Assembly: GCF_001426405.1 (NCBI RefSeq)
Contig: NZ_LMEP01000024.1
Span: 104,678-168,677, forward strand
Length of the DNA: 64,000 bases
Direction of reading: 5' to 3'
From: Streptomyces sp. Root1304
Lineage (GTDB): Bacteria; Actinomycetota; Actinomycetes; Streptomycetales; Streptomycetaceae
Position 1 is the first letter of the stretch; each line of letters begins with the position of its first letter. Positions 25,065-35,523 of the stretch are shown piece by piece. A program made the translations under genes and the position numbers. The notes under the pieces are model-generated. The model did not search any database and was not told where the DNA came from. It saw nothing but the letters and a program-made list of their open reading frames with translations.

Positions 25065-28000
25065 GTGAGCAGCAGGCCATCCCGAGGCGCTGCTCGCCTC
25101 GCAGCCATACTCGACGCCCTCCCCGACGGCCTCGTGCTCGTCAACTGCAACGGCACGGTCGTCAACGCCAACACCATCGCCCTCGGCATGTTCGAGACGC
25201 CGGGCACCGCGCTCGTCGGGCGCGGTCTGCTCGATCTCCTGCCCGAGTTCGACTCGCGTCTCATCCCCGGCTCCATGCGCCGCCCCGAGGGCACCGACGA
25301 GCGGGGCCGCACCAAGCCGACCCGGATGATCGCCCGCCGCACGGACGGCAGCGAGTTCCCCGTCGAGGTGACCAGCGCCAGCCTGGAGGACGGCCGCGAG
25401 GCCTACGACTCCTACGGCGGCTACACCGGCGACGAACTGCTCATGCTGGTCGTCCGCGACCTCACCGGCACCCTCGACACCGAGGCCGAACTCGCCCGCT
25501 CGCAGCGCCAGACCGAGATGATCCTGCGCGCCGCGGCCGAGGGCGTCGTCGGCACCGACACCGACGGCCGCGTCGTCCTCGTCAACCCCGCCGCCGCGCA
25601 GATCCTCGGCTACCGCGCCGGCGAGCTCGGCGGCCAGGAACTCCACCCGCTGATCCTCGCCAAGCGGGCCGACGGCGAGCCCTTCCCGTACGAGGAGTCG
25701 CCGCTCGCCGACACCCTCAAGTCCGGCCGCAAGCACCGGGTACGGGGGCAGGTGCTCTGGTCCAAGAAGGGCGAGCGCGTCCCGGTCGACCTCACGACCG
25801 CCCCGGTCCGCGACGGCGACCAGCTCGTCGGCGCCGTCATGACCTTCACCGACCGCAGGCCGTACGAGGAGCTCGTCGAGGAGCACGCCGCCGAGATCGC
25901 GGACCTCACCGAGCGGAACGCCGCCGAACTCGCCGACCGCGCCGAGCGGAACGCCGCCGAGCGCGAGGTGCAGCAGGAGCGGTACGCCTCCCTCGCCGCC
26001 CGGCACGAACAGCTCACCGCCGTCCTCGCCGAGTCGCTGCGCGGCCCCCTGGAGGAGCTGCGCACCCAGCTGGGCACCCTCGCCGCCGACGACGCCGGAC
26101 AGCTCTGGCCCGAGGCCAACCAGGTCCTCCACCACCTGGCCGCCGGGTACGCCCGGATGACCGCGCTCGTCGACAACGTCCTCGGCTACCAGCGTCTCGA
26201 CGCCGGTACGGAGGCGCTGGACAAGGGCGTCGTGCTGCTCGACTCGGTCGTGTCCGCCGGCATCGACGGGGCCGTCGAGCTGATCGGGCCGGGCCGCGCC
26301 CAGTTCGCCGTGCACGCGCCGCCCATCGAGGCCGAGGTCGACGCCGCCCGGCTCGCGACCGCGCTCGCGCACCTCGTCGCCGATGTCGCCGGCGTCGACG
26401 CCACCGGCCGGAACCGGGCCACCGCACAGGGCTCCGTACCGGCCGACTCCACCATCGTCGTCGCCGCGGCCCAGCGCGGTGACGTCGTCCGCATCGAGGT
26501 CCGCGGTCCGTACGCGGGCGGCGACCCGGTCCACGGGCCGGTCGTCCGCGGGGTCGTCGCGGCGCACGGCGGCGTCGTGCAGACCCACGAGGTGCCGGGG
26601 ACGAGCGGCGGCGCGTACGTCCTCGAAGTCCCGCTCGGCGCCGGACGGGGCACGGTCCCGCCCTCGGAGACCCCGCCGGGTACGGGGGCCGGCGGTGCCT
26701 CGGGCCGCGGCGGGCGCGAGGCGCTCGCGCTGCCCGCGCAGGCGTCCCCGCAGATGGCTTCCCCGGCGTCCCCGCAGGCAGCTTCCCCGGTGTCCCCGGG
26801 GGCCGCTCCGCACGGTTCCGCCGCGCAGGCCCTTCCGGCGGGCTCCGCGCCCGCGGTCGCTCCTGAGACGGTTTCCGGTACGGGGTCGGGCGCGGGACTC
26901 GTCCCCGCTGCCGGCGCGTTCGCCGGTGAGGGCGAGGAGACCTCCGGCGGAGGGCGGCGGCGGGCCCGGCGCGCCTCCACGGACGCGTTCCTGGAGAGCC
27001 CGGTCGCGCCCGAGGCCGTCGCGGAGCCCCGTGGCCGCCGCCGCGGCCGTACGGGAGACACCGCCGGTGCTCCGGGGGCCGCAGGGGCCTCCGGTGTCGC
27101 CGAGCTGATTCCGGCCCAGCAGAACTCCGCGGTCGAATCGGCGGTCGCGGTCGCCGGTCTTCCCGCCCCGTCCGCCCCAACCGGCGCGCCCGTCTCGTCC
27201 ACCCCGTCCGTCCCCGGTGCCTCCGACGCCTCCGTCGTCGAGCCCACCGGGCGGCGGCGCGGCCGGCCCGCCGAAGGGGCCGTGGTCACCGCCGCAGAGG
27301 GCGCGCAGGGGCGGGCCGCGCTCGGCGCGGCCGTACCGCCGCAGGGTGTCGCCGTCGAGCCTTCGGGCATGCCCGCCCTGGCGCGGGCCCTGCCCGCCGT
27401 CGCCTCCGCCGAGGCCGCTCCCGAGGCGCAGCCGAGCGGGCGCCGTCGCCGTGCCCTCGCCGCCGCGCAGGAGCGGGCCGCTGCGGCCGAGGCCGGGCCC
27501 CGGACGCCGTTCGCGCTCCCGCCCGCCGACGCCGACCGCGACGAAGAGCCGATCGCCGGGCCGGCCGCCGGGCCGCTGCCGGTCTCCGACGAGGGGCAGC
27601 ACGAGGCCGTACGGGGTGTCCCGGGCGCCGACCACACGCCCCCGCAGCCGCATCCCCTCCCGCACGCCCAGCCGCAGGGCCCCGTCCCGGCCGCCGAGCC
27701 GACCGGGCGCCGCAGGGCCGTCACGCCTCCGCCGCCGCCGGAGACGCCGGGCGCCGGCGGGACCACCACCGGGACGGCAACGGCCACCGCGACCGGCACC
27801 GGCTCCGTACCGCTGCCCCCCGAGCTGCCCATGTCGAGGCCGCAGCCGCAGCCCGTGCCGCAGTCGCAGGACTCCACCCAGGGGCGGGCGTTCAGCGTCC
27901 GGACCCTCGGGCAGGGCGTGCCCTTCGTCCCGCCGGCCCCGGCAGCCGCGCCTGTCGTCGCACCGGCCCCGGCAGCCCCCGCCGTACCTCCCGCCCCAGG

Positions 28001-29015
28001 CGCGCCCTCCAACGGTTCGGGGCGGCGCCGCAGGCTCGCCACCCCGCCGGAGGTCGACCCCCCGGTCCCGGCGGCCCTCCCCGTACCGGCCGCGGGCGAC
28101 GCCCGGCCCCACCCGCAGGGGCCGGCGGCGGAGGCCGCCCTCGGGCTCGCCCCCGCCGCGCCCGAAGGCCGCGCCTACGCCATAGGGGCGCCCGCCGAGG
28201 GTTCCGCCGAGGGCCCCGAGCCGCTCGACGGGCCCGGCGGTGCCGTCGAGGTCGCCAACCGGCCCGCGCCGCGTCCCGTCGACGACGAGCTGCCCCCGGA
28301 GCCCCTCGACAACCCGCGCCGGCTGCTCGTCTGGCCCGCGCCCGACGTCTCCACCCAGCAGGCGCTGAGCGACCGTGGCTACCGGCCGGTGATCGTGCAC
28401 TCCCGCGAGGAGGTCGACGCCCAGATCGCCGCGTTCCCCGCCGCGCTCTTCGTCGACCCGCTGACCGGCCCCATCACCCGTACCGCGCTGCAGTCGCTGC
28501 GCCGGGCCGCCGTCGCCGCCGAGGTGCCCGTGCTGCTCGCGGCCGGGCTCGGGCAGGCGACCCGGGAGGCGGCGTACGGCGCCGACCCGGCCGTACTCCT
28601 CAAGGCGCTCGCGCCGCGCGACAGCGAGCAGCACCCGTCGCGGGTCCTGCTGATCGAGGAGAACGAGGACATCGCGGAGGCGCTCGCGGCCACCCTGGAG
28701 CGGCGCGGGATGCAGGTGGCGCGGGCCGCCACGGACACCGAGGCGGTCACGCTGGCCACCCGGACGCAGCCGAACCTCGTGGTGATGGACCTGATGCAGG
28801 TACGCCGCCGCCGGGCCGGGATCATCGACTGGCTGCGGGCGAACGGGCAGCTCAACCGCACCCCGCTCGTCGTCTACACCTCGGCCGACCTCGTCGACGA
28901 GGAGCTGCCGAAGCTGTCCTCCGGCGAGACGGTCCTCTTCCTCGCCGAGCGCGCGAACAGCGCCGAGGTCCAGGCCCGGATCGTCGACCTGCTCGCGAAG
29001 ATCGGTACCAACTAG
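25065..29015 (+). CDS. PAS-PAS-degenerate kinase-receiver protein
   Basis: A 1316-residue cytoplasmic protein. Two PAS domains (about 10-130 and 143-265; the second has GTDTDGRVVLVNPAAAQILGY) are followed by a coiled coil (270-310). A DHp-like helix comes next, but the HELRTPL box reads ESLRGPL, with Glu323 in place of the phosphoacceptor His. The ATPase-like domain (400-530) has AHLVADVAG where an Asn box belongs. A 540-residue Pro/Ala linker carries six GRRR motifs. The C terminus has two receiver-like domains; the last keeps an acidic pocket (EENED) and Asp in VVMDLMQV. GTG at 25065 follows GGAGGA. It likely senses a ligand and scaffolds rather than phosphorylates. Confidence 0.8.
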   Translation: MSSRPSRGAARLAAILDALPDGLVLVNCNGTVVNANTIALGMFETPGTALVGRGLLDLLPEFDSRLIPGSMRRPEGTDERGRTKPTRMIARRTDGSEFPVEVTSASLEDGREAYDSYGGYTGDELLMLVVRDLTGTLDTEAELARSQRQTEMILRAAAEGVVGTDTDGRVVLVNPAAAQILGYRAGELGGQELHPLILAKRADGEPFPYEESPLADTLKSGRKHRVRGQVLWSKKGERVPVDLTTAPVRDGDQLVGAVMTFTDRRPYEELVEEHAAEIADLTERNAAELADRAERNAAEREVQQERYASLAARHEQLTAVLAESLRGPLEELRTQLGTLAADDAGQLWPEANQVLHHLAAGYARMTALVDNVLGYQRLDAGTEALDKGVVLLDSVVSAGIDGAVELIGPGRAQFAVHAPPIEAEVDAARLATALAHLVADVAGVDATGRNRATAQGSVPADSTIVVAAAQRGDVVRIEVRGPYAGGDPVHGPVVRGVVAAHGGVVQTHEVPGTSGGAYVLEVPLGAGRGTVPPSETPPGTGAGGASGRGGREALALPAQASPQMASPASPQAASPVSPGAAPHGSAAQALPAGSAPAVAPETVSGTGSGAGLVPAAGAFAGEGEETSGGGRRRARRASTDAFLESPVAPEAVAEPRGRRRGRTGDTAGAPGAAGASGVAELIPAQQNSAVESAVAVAGLPAPSAPTGAPVSSTPSVPGASDASVVEPTGRRRGRPAEGAVVTAAEGAQGRAALGAAVPPQGVAVEPSGMPALARALPAVASAEAAPEAQPSGRRRRALAAAQERAAAAEAGPRTPFALPPADADRDEEPIAGPAAGPLPVSDEGQHEAVRGVPGADHTPPQPHPLPHAQPQGPVPAAEPTGRRRAVTPPPPPETPGAGGTTTGTATATATGTGSVPLPPELPMSRPQPQPVPQSQDSTQGRAFSVRTLGQGVPFVPPAPAAAPVVAPAPAAPAVPPAPGAPSNGSGRRRRLATPPEVDPPVPAALPVPAAGDARPHPQGPAAEAALGLAPAAPEGRAYAIGAPAEGSAEGPEPLDGPGGAVEVANRPAPRPVDDELPPEPLDNPRRLLVWPAPDVSTQQALSDRGYRPVIVHSREEVDAQIAAFPAALFVDPLTGPITRTALQSLRRAAVAAEVPVLLAAGLGQATREAAYGADPAVLLKALAPRDSEQHPSRVLLIEENEDIAEALAATLERRGMQVARAATDTEAVTLATRTQPNLVVMDLMQVRRRRAGIIDWLRANGQLNRTPLVVYTSADLVDEELPKLSSGETVLFLAERANSAEVQARIVDLLAKIGTN

Positions 29016-29029
29016 CGCGCGGAGAAGCA

Positions 29030-29075
29030 GGGAAGCGGTACGGGGAGGGCGTCTGCCCTCCCCGTACCGCTTCCC
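29030..29075 (+). terminator. Strong terminator, perfect 21-bp stem
   Basis: GGGAAGCGGTACGGGGAGGGC (29030-29050) pairs perfectly with 29055-29075 around GTCT, between the convergent PAS and acyl-CoA ligase genes. Confidence 0.85.
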
Positions 29076-29107
29076 GAATCCGTGCCGGTCCCGCCTCCGC
29101 CGGCCTG

Positions 29108-30760
<1,653 letters not shown>

Positions 30761-30819
30761 GGGGCGTCCTCCCGGTGGGCGCTACGTGGCAGTAAGGGGG
30801 TGTGGAGATTCTGCGCCCG

Positions 30820-30873
30820 TACCGCTCGGTATGTCACTACCCGGGAGTAGGGAAATTGCCAGTGATTACTGGC
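30820..30873. promoter_or_regulatory. Two palindromes upstream of the acyl-CoA ligase
   Basis: TACCG-CT-CGGTA (30820-30831), a perfect 12-bp palindrome of the ACCGNNCGGT type bound by many TetR regulators, and GCCAGT-GATT-ACTGGC (30858-30873). Both are in the 162-base gap before the ligase start. Confidence 0.45.
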
Positions 30874-30922
30874 GGGAGTCGGGCGGCGACGCGGGGGCCC
30901 GGGGGATCGGGCCCCGTACGGG

Positions 30923-31468
30923 TCACCGTACGGGGGTCAGCTCCGGGTCCTCGCGGAGTTTGCCGAGGGCCCGCGAGACGGCGCTCTTGACCGTCCCGAC
31001 CGACACCCCGAGCACCTCGGCCGTCTGGGCCTCGCTGAGGTCCTCGTAGTACCTGAGGACCACCATCTGCCGCTGCCGCTCCGGCAGCTTCAGCACCGCA
31101 CGCCACATCGCGTCGTGCAGCACCTGGCGCTCGGCCGGGTCCGGCTCCGGCAGCCCCGTGGGCTCGGGCAGGTCCTCGCAGACGAACTCGTCGACCTTGC
31201 GCTTGCGCCACTGGGAGGTACGGGTGTTCAGCAGCGCCCGGCGGACGTAGCCGTCCAGGGCACGGTGGTCCTCGATGCGCTCCCAGGCCATGAACGTCTT
31301 GGCGAGCGCGGTCTGGAGCAGGTCCTCGGCGTCGCAGGGGTTGGCGGTCAGGGAGCGCGCGGTGCGCAGGAGCACGGGCCCACGCGCCCGTACGTACGAG
31401 GAGAAGGTCGGGTACGACGCGTACTGCGAGGCACCGGCGCAGACGGGGCCAGAGGGTGGCGGAGTCAT
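30923..31468 (-). CDS. SigE-family ECF RNA polymerase sigma factor
   Basis: A 181-residue ECF sigma factor: region 2 (LRTARSLTANPCDAEDLLQTALAKTFMAWERI) here noted as AEDLLQTALAKTFMAW, and region 4 (LPERQRQMVVLRYYEDLSEAQTAEVLGVSVGTVKSAVSRAL) with HTH EAQTAEVLGVSVGTVKS. It belongs to the Streptomyces SigE-like 170-180 residue group with an N-terminal FSSYVRARGP. No anti-sigma gene is adjacent; the signal is unknown. Two GGGTGGAGAC repeats (31545, 31570) lie upstream. Confidence 0.88.
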   Translation of the reverse strand: MTPPPSGPVCAGASQYASYPTFSSYVRARGPVLLRTARSLTANPCDAEDLLQTALAKTFMAWERIEDHRALDGYVRRALLNTRTSQWRKRKVDEFVCEDLPEPTGLPEPDPAERQVLHDAMWRAVLKLPERQRQMVVLRYYEDLSEAQTAEVLGVSVGTVKSAVSRALGKLREDPELTPVR

Positions 31469-31593
31469 GACTCCACGCTAGGAGGGGAGGGGTGCCCGGC
31501 GGATCGGCCCCAGGTCCCGACCCGCCGTCCGCCTCAGGTTGTAGGGGTGGAGACACCTCCACCTCCTCTGGGTGGAGACCCCTCGGGGGCACC

Positions 31594-32784
31594 TCAGGGT
31601 CGGGGACCCCCGGAGTCGGGGAGGGGTGAGGGCCGGAGGCCTTCGGAGTCGGGGCCGGTGGGGACTTCGGGGGCGGTGCGGACTTCGGGGGCGGTGGGGG
31701 TCTCGGGGACTTCGAGGGCCTCGGGGACTTCGAGGGCCTCGGGGACTTCGGGGGTCTCGGGGGCGGAGGGCGTGGTCCGGGTGGTGGCGGGGGTGACGCG
31801 GGCCACGGGGGCGTCCACCGCGTTCCGGTCGATGAGGATGCGGTGCCCGCCGTGCGACTCCGCGACGTTGCCCGCGTACTGGTGGATCCGCGCGTGCGGC
31901 ATCCACGCCTCCGGCTGCAGCACGCTCTCCGAGTACAGCGAGGGCCGGCCACGCCACCGCGCGAACCACATCACCTCCGGCAGGTCCTTCGTCCCCGCCC
32001 GTCGCTGCGCCTCGATGTCCCGTACCCCCGTGTCGGCGCTGCTGTAGAACCCCGGCAGATACCCCAGCCGCCGCACCTCCCGGCTCCACCCGCGCACGAA
32101 GGAGAGGGTCGTGGCGGCGCAGCGGGCGTCGCCGTCCCGGTACGCCTCGATGTCGAGGTACAGCGGGCTGCCCGCGCCCAGCCCCAGCGCCCGCGCGGCC
32201 CGGACCGCGTCGCCCGCCTCCCCGGTGCCCTGGGTCCAGGGCTGGCTGCCGAGGGCGAAGGGCCGCTTGGCGGGCGAGACGACACAGGGCGCCTGGGAAC
32301 CGACGTACAGGGGCAGCAGTCGCCAGCCCATGGTGTGGACGGCGCTGACCCAGGCGCGGTTCAGCTCGCGCTGCGCGGGGCAGCCGCGCCCCCGGCCCCC
32401 GAAGTAGATCCCGACGGCGCCGTACGACGAGCCGCGCCAGGCCTTCATCTGCGCGAGCCCCGGGGCCTCACAGGTGTCGAAGGCCCGCCCGGTGAACCGC
32501 AGGGGAGGGTCGAGGGCCTGGGGGCCGAGAGCGGGGGTGGGGTGGGTGGTGCGGGTGGTGTGGGTGGGTGCGAGGGGTGTGGCGGCGAGGGCGAGGGTCG
32601 CCCCCGTCAGGACGGTCACCACGGCGGCGAGAACCACCCTGGCCGTCACCCGCGACGAGGACGAGGAGGACAGGGAGGACGAGGAGGACGAGGAAGGCGA
32701 GGAAGGCGAGGCCGGGGACGACAGCGGAGGAGAGATAGGCGGCGGCGAGGACGGATCCTCGGCGGCCCCTGCGTGTGTGTTCAT
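31594..32784 (-). CDS. Exported DUF1906 (glycoside hydrolase-like) protein
   Basis: A 396-residue protein. After a Ser-run leader (about residues 20-50), a single hydrophobic segment (ARVVLAAVVTVLTGATLALAA) exports or anchors it. The DUF1906 domain (about 100-320) matches the Rv2525c-like TIM-barrel fold: FDTCEAPGLAQMKAW, YGAVGIYFGGRG, LYLDIEAYRDGD with acidic residues in the active-site place, and GFYSSAD. The C-terminal 70 residues are a Pro-Glu-Val/Thr repeat tail. It probably acts on cell-wall glycans. ATG at 32784 is chosen because the TTG-class alternatives upstream lack a site. Confidence 0.82.
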   Translation of the reverse strand: MNTHAGAAEDPSSPPPISPPLSSPASPSSPSSSSSSSLSSSSSSRVTARVVLAAVVTVLTGATLALAATPLAPTHTTRTTHPTPALGPQALDPPLRFTGRAFDTCEAPGLAQMKAWRGSSYGAVGIYFGGRGRGCPAQRELNRAWVSAVHTMGWRLLPLYVGSQAPCVVSPAKRPFALGSQPWTQGTGEAGDAVRAARALGLGAGSPLYLDIEAYRDGDARCAATTLSFVRGWSREVRRLGYLPGFYSSADTGVRDIEAQRRAGTKDLPEVMWFARWRGRPSLYSESVLQPEAWMPHARIHQYAGNVAESHGGHRILIDRNAVDAPVARVTPATTRTTPSAPETPEVPEALEVPEALEVPETPTAPEVRTAPEVPTGPDSEGLRPSPLPDSGGPRP

Positions 32785-32836
32785 GCGGCGAGTGAAGAAC
32801 CGCCCGCCCCGCACGGCCACCGCAGGGGCCGTCTCC

Positions 32837-34003
32837 TCAGCCGTCCGTGCCCAGGATCAACCCGGACGTGGGAACCCCGGTGCCCGCCGTGACCAGACTC
32901 CGCGCCGCCCCGGGCACCTGGTTCACCGAGGTGCCGCGCAGCTGCCGTACCGCCTCGGCGATGCCGTTCATGCCGTGCAGGTACGCCTCCCCGAGCTGGC
33001 CCCCGTGGGTGTTCAGCGGCAGCGCGTCCGCCGCGACGAAGCCGGCCGCCTCCCCGGGCCCGCAGAAGCCGAACTCCTCCAGCTGCATCAGCACGAACGG
33101 CGTGAAGTGGTCGTACAGGATGCCCACGTCGATGTCGCTCGGGGCGAGCCCGGAGGTCCGCCACAGCTGACGGGCCACCACACCCATCTCCGGAAGCCCG
33201 GTCAGATCGTCCCGGTAGAAGCTGGTCATCGCCTCCTGCTTCCGCCCGGCGCCCTGCGCCGCCGCCAGGATCACGGCGGGCGGGTTCGGCAGGTCGCGGG
33301 CGCGCTCGACGGAGGTGACGACGATCGCCTGCCCGCCGTCGGTCTCCTGGCAGCAGTCGAGGAGCCGCAGCGGTTCGGCGATCCAGCGCGAGGCGGCGTG
33401 GTCGGCGAGGGTGATCGGCTTCCCGTGGAAGTACGCGGCCGGGTTCCGGGCGGCGTGGCGCCGGTCGGTGACCGCGACATGGCCGAAGGCCTCCGGCGTC
33501 AGCCCGTACGCGTGCAGATAGCGCTGGGCGATCATGGCGACCCAGGAGGCCGGGGTGAGCAGCCCGAACGGCAGCTGCCAGCCGAGCGCCGCGCCCTCGG
33601 CGGAGGGCTCGCGCTGCTGGACCCCGGAGCCGAAGCGGCGCCCGGAGCGCTCGTTGAACGCCCGGTAGCAGACGACGACCTCGGCGATCCCGGTGGCGAC
33701 GGCGAGCGCGGCCTGCTGCACGGTGGCGCAGGCGGCCCCGCCGCCGTAGTGCACGCGGGAGAAGAAGGACAGTTCCCCGATGCCGGACGCCTGGGCGACG
33801 GTGATCTCGGGGTTGGTGTCCATGGTGAAGGTGACGAGTCCGTCGACGTCGGCGGGGGTCAGCCCGGCGTCGTCGAGGGCCGCCCGCACCGCCTCGGCGG
33901 CGAGGGAGAGTTCGCTGCGCCCGGAGTCCTTGGAGAACTCCGTCGACCCGATCCCGACGACGGCGGCCCGCCCGCCGAGCCCGTCCCGGTGGCGGACGCT
34001 CAT
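32837..34003 (-). CDS. Lipid-transfer/thiolase-like protein, Ltp2-type aldolase
   Basis: A 388-residue thiolase-superfamily protein of the SCP-x/lipid-transfer group. It has VVGIGSTEFSKDSGRSE at the start, the thiolase core HYGGGAACATVQQAA and a C-terminal LNTHGGQLGEAYLHGMNG. In steroid-degrading actinobacteria the Ltp2 member is a retro-aldolase that needs a DUF35 partner to cleave the last side-chain bond. It is last in a five-gene operon with that DUF35 partner, two acyl-CoA dehydrogenases and a MaoC protein. ATG overlaps the MaoC stop by four bases. Confidence 0.85.
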   Translation of the reverse strand: MSVRHRDGLGGRAAVVGIGSTEFSKDSGRSELSLAAEAVRAALDDAGLTPADVDGLVTFTMDTNPEITVAQASGIGELSFFSRVHYGGGAACATVQQAALAVATGIAEVVVCYRAFNERSGRRFGSGVQQREPSAEGAALGWQLPFGLLTPASWVAMIAQRYLHAYGLTPEAFGHVAVTDRRHAARNPAAYFHGKPITLADHAASRWIAEPLRLLDCCQETDGGQAIVVTSVERARDLPNPPAVILAAAQGAGRKQEAMTSFYRDDLTGLPEMGVVARQLWRTSGLAPSDIDVGILYDHFTPFVLMQLEEFGFCGPGEAAGFVAADALPLNTHGGQLGEAYLHGMNGIAEAVRQLRGTSVNQVPGAARSLVTAGTGVPTSGLILGTDG

Positions 34004-34383
34004 GGCGCCACCTCGACGGCGACCGTGCCGGTGACGTGGTGGCCGAGCCCGTTGGCCCCGACCACCCTGACCTGCGCGGTGTTCCCGTCGACCGCGGTGA
34101 CCGTGCCGCTGAGGACCATGGTGTCGCCGGGGTGGTTGGGGGCCCCGAGCCGGATGGTGACCTTGCGGAGGACCGCGCGGGGGCCGAAGTGGTCGGTGAC
34201 GTACCGGCCGACGAGCCCGTTGGTCGTGAGGATGTTCATGAAGATGTCCGGGGAGCCCTTCTCGCGGGCCAGTTCGGCGTCGTGGTGCACGTCCTGGTAG
34301 TCGCGGGAGGCGACGGCCCCGGCGACGATCAGCGTGCGGGTGATCGGGATCGCCAGCGGCGGCAGTTCGTCCCCGGCCTTCAT
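34000..34383 (-). CDS. MaoC-type enoyl-CoA hydratase subunit (ChsH1-like)
   Basis: A 127-residue hot-dog-fold protein. The catalytic D-x4-H pattern is present in SRDYQDVHHDAELA, followed by GSPDIFMNILTTNGLVGRYV. In the mycobacterial ChsH1-ChsH2 complex this small MaoC subunit carries the active site and pairs with the MaoC-DUF35 protein, which is present at 35524-36714. ATG at 34383 overlaps the upstream dehydrogenase stop (ATGA) and its own stop overlaps the thiolase start, so all three are coupled. Confidence 0.86.
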   Translation of the reverse strand: MKAGDELPPLAIPITRTLIVAGAVASRDYQDVHHDAELAREKGSPDIFMNILTTNGLVGRYVTDHFGPRAVLRKVTIRLGAPNHPGDTMVLSGTVTAVDGNTAQVRVVGANGLGHHVTGTVAVEVAP

Positions 34384-35522
34384 GACGCGTCTCCTTCCGC
34401 GAGCAGGTCGCCGAGTTCGGCGAGGAGTTCGGTGCCGCAGCCCAGATAGGCGTCGAGCTGCCGGCCCCACAGGAAGTGCCGGTGGACGGGGTGGTCGAGG
34501 TCCGCGCCCATGCCGCCGTGCAGATGCTGCCCGGCGTGCACGACCCGCTTCCCCGCCTCGGAGGCCCACCAGGCGGTGGTCAGGGCCGCCTCGCCGACGT
34601 CCAGGCCCTCGTCGAAGCGCCAGGCCGCCTCGTAGGCGGTGACGCGGATGGCCTCCGTGTCCATGTACGCGTCGGCCGCGCGCAGTTGAACGGCCTGGTG
34701 GGTGGAGAGCGGGCGGCCGAACTGCTCCCGTACGGAGGTGTACTCCACGGCCCTGGCGAGCGAACCCGCGCAGACCCCCGCCTGGAGCCCGGCGAAGGCG
34801 ATGCGGGCGGCGGCGAGCACGTCGGCGTAGGGGTCCGGGTGCGGGTGCGGGTGCGGGTCAGGGTTCGAGCGCGGGTTCGTGTCCGGGCGCGGTTTCGTGT
34901 GCGGGTACGTGTCCGGGTTCGGGTCCCCGCCGGGCCCACCGAGCCGTTCCCCCGGCGTCCCGTCGAGGACGAGCCGGCCGGCGGACCAGGGGGCGGTGAG
35001 CTCCACGGGGTCGATCCGGGCCGCGTCCTCGGTACGGACCAGCCACAGGGTCCGCTCCTCGTCCGGTACGAGCACATGGGTGGCGTCCCTGAGCCAGGGC
35101 ACCCACTCCACGGCCCCGCTGAGCCGCCCGTCGCGCGAGGTGACGGTGCCGGTGCCGGTGCCGGTGCCGGTGGCCGGGAACGCCCCCGTCACCACCGTCG
35201 TCCCGTCGCGGAGGCCGGGCAGCAGACGGCCGCGCTGCTCGTCCGTACCGTGCCGGGAGACGGCGAGGATCCCGTACGCGCAGCCGGCGGCGAGCGGCAC
35301 CTGCGCCGTCACCCGCCCCTGTTCCTCCAGGAGCAGGACCAGGCCGAGCAGCCCGGTCTCCTCGACGGCGCCGGGGAGTCCGGCGGCGCAGAGCGCCTTC
35401 CACAGCTCGGCGTCCGTGCCGCCGCCGGCCGCGCCGAGCCGCTCGTGGGTGCTGAGGTCGGTGAAGATCCGGGCGGCCAGCTCGCGGACGGCCGTCTGCT
35501 CCTCGGTGGGGGTGAAATCCAT
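34380..35522 (-). CDS. Acyl-CoA dehydrogenase subunit with repeat insert
   Basis: A 380-residue acyl-CoA dehydrogenase-family flavoprotein: N-terminal helical domain (FTPTEEQTAVRELAARIF), beta domain, and C-terminal helices (SVREQFGRPLSTHQAVQLRAADAYMDTE, HLHGGMGADLDHPVHRHF). A Pro/Asp/His/Asn-rich insert (about residues 195-235, from GGGTNCGGGTN micro-repeats at 34828-34925) separates beta domain and C-terminal helices and is not normal for the family. With the dehydrogenase at 36711-37931 it probably forms an alpha2beta2 ChsE-type enzyme acting on a short-side-chain CoA ester. One base separates it from the upstream gene. Confidence 0.85.
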   Translation of the reverse strand: MDFTPTEEQTAVRELAARIFTDLSTHERLGAAGGGTDAELWKALCAAGLPGAVEETGLLGLVLLLEEQGRVTAQVPLAAGCAYGILAVSRHGTDEQRGRLLPGLRDGTTVVTGAFPATGTGTGTGTVTSRDGRLSGAVEWVPWLRDATHVLVPDEERTLWLVRTEDAARIDPVELTAPWSAGRLVLDGTPGERLGGPGGDPNPDTYPHTKPRPDTNPRSNPDPHPHPHPDPYADVLAAARIAFAGLQAGVCAGSLARAVEYTSVREQFGRPLSTHQAVQLRAADAYMDTEAIRVTAYEAAWRFDEGLDVGEAALTTAWWASEAGKRVVHAGQHLHGGMGADLDHPVHRHFLWGRQLDAYLGCGTELLAELGDLLAEGDAS

Positions 35523-35523
35523 G

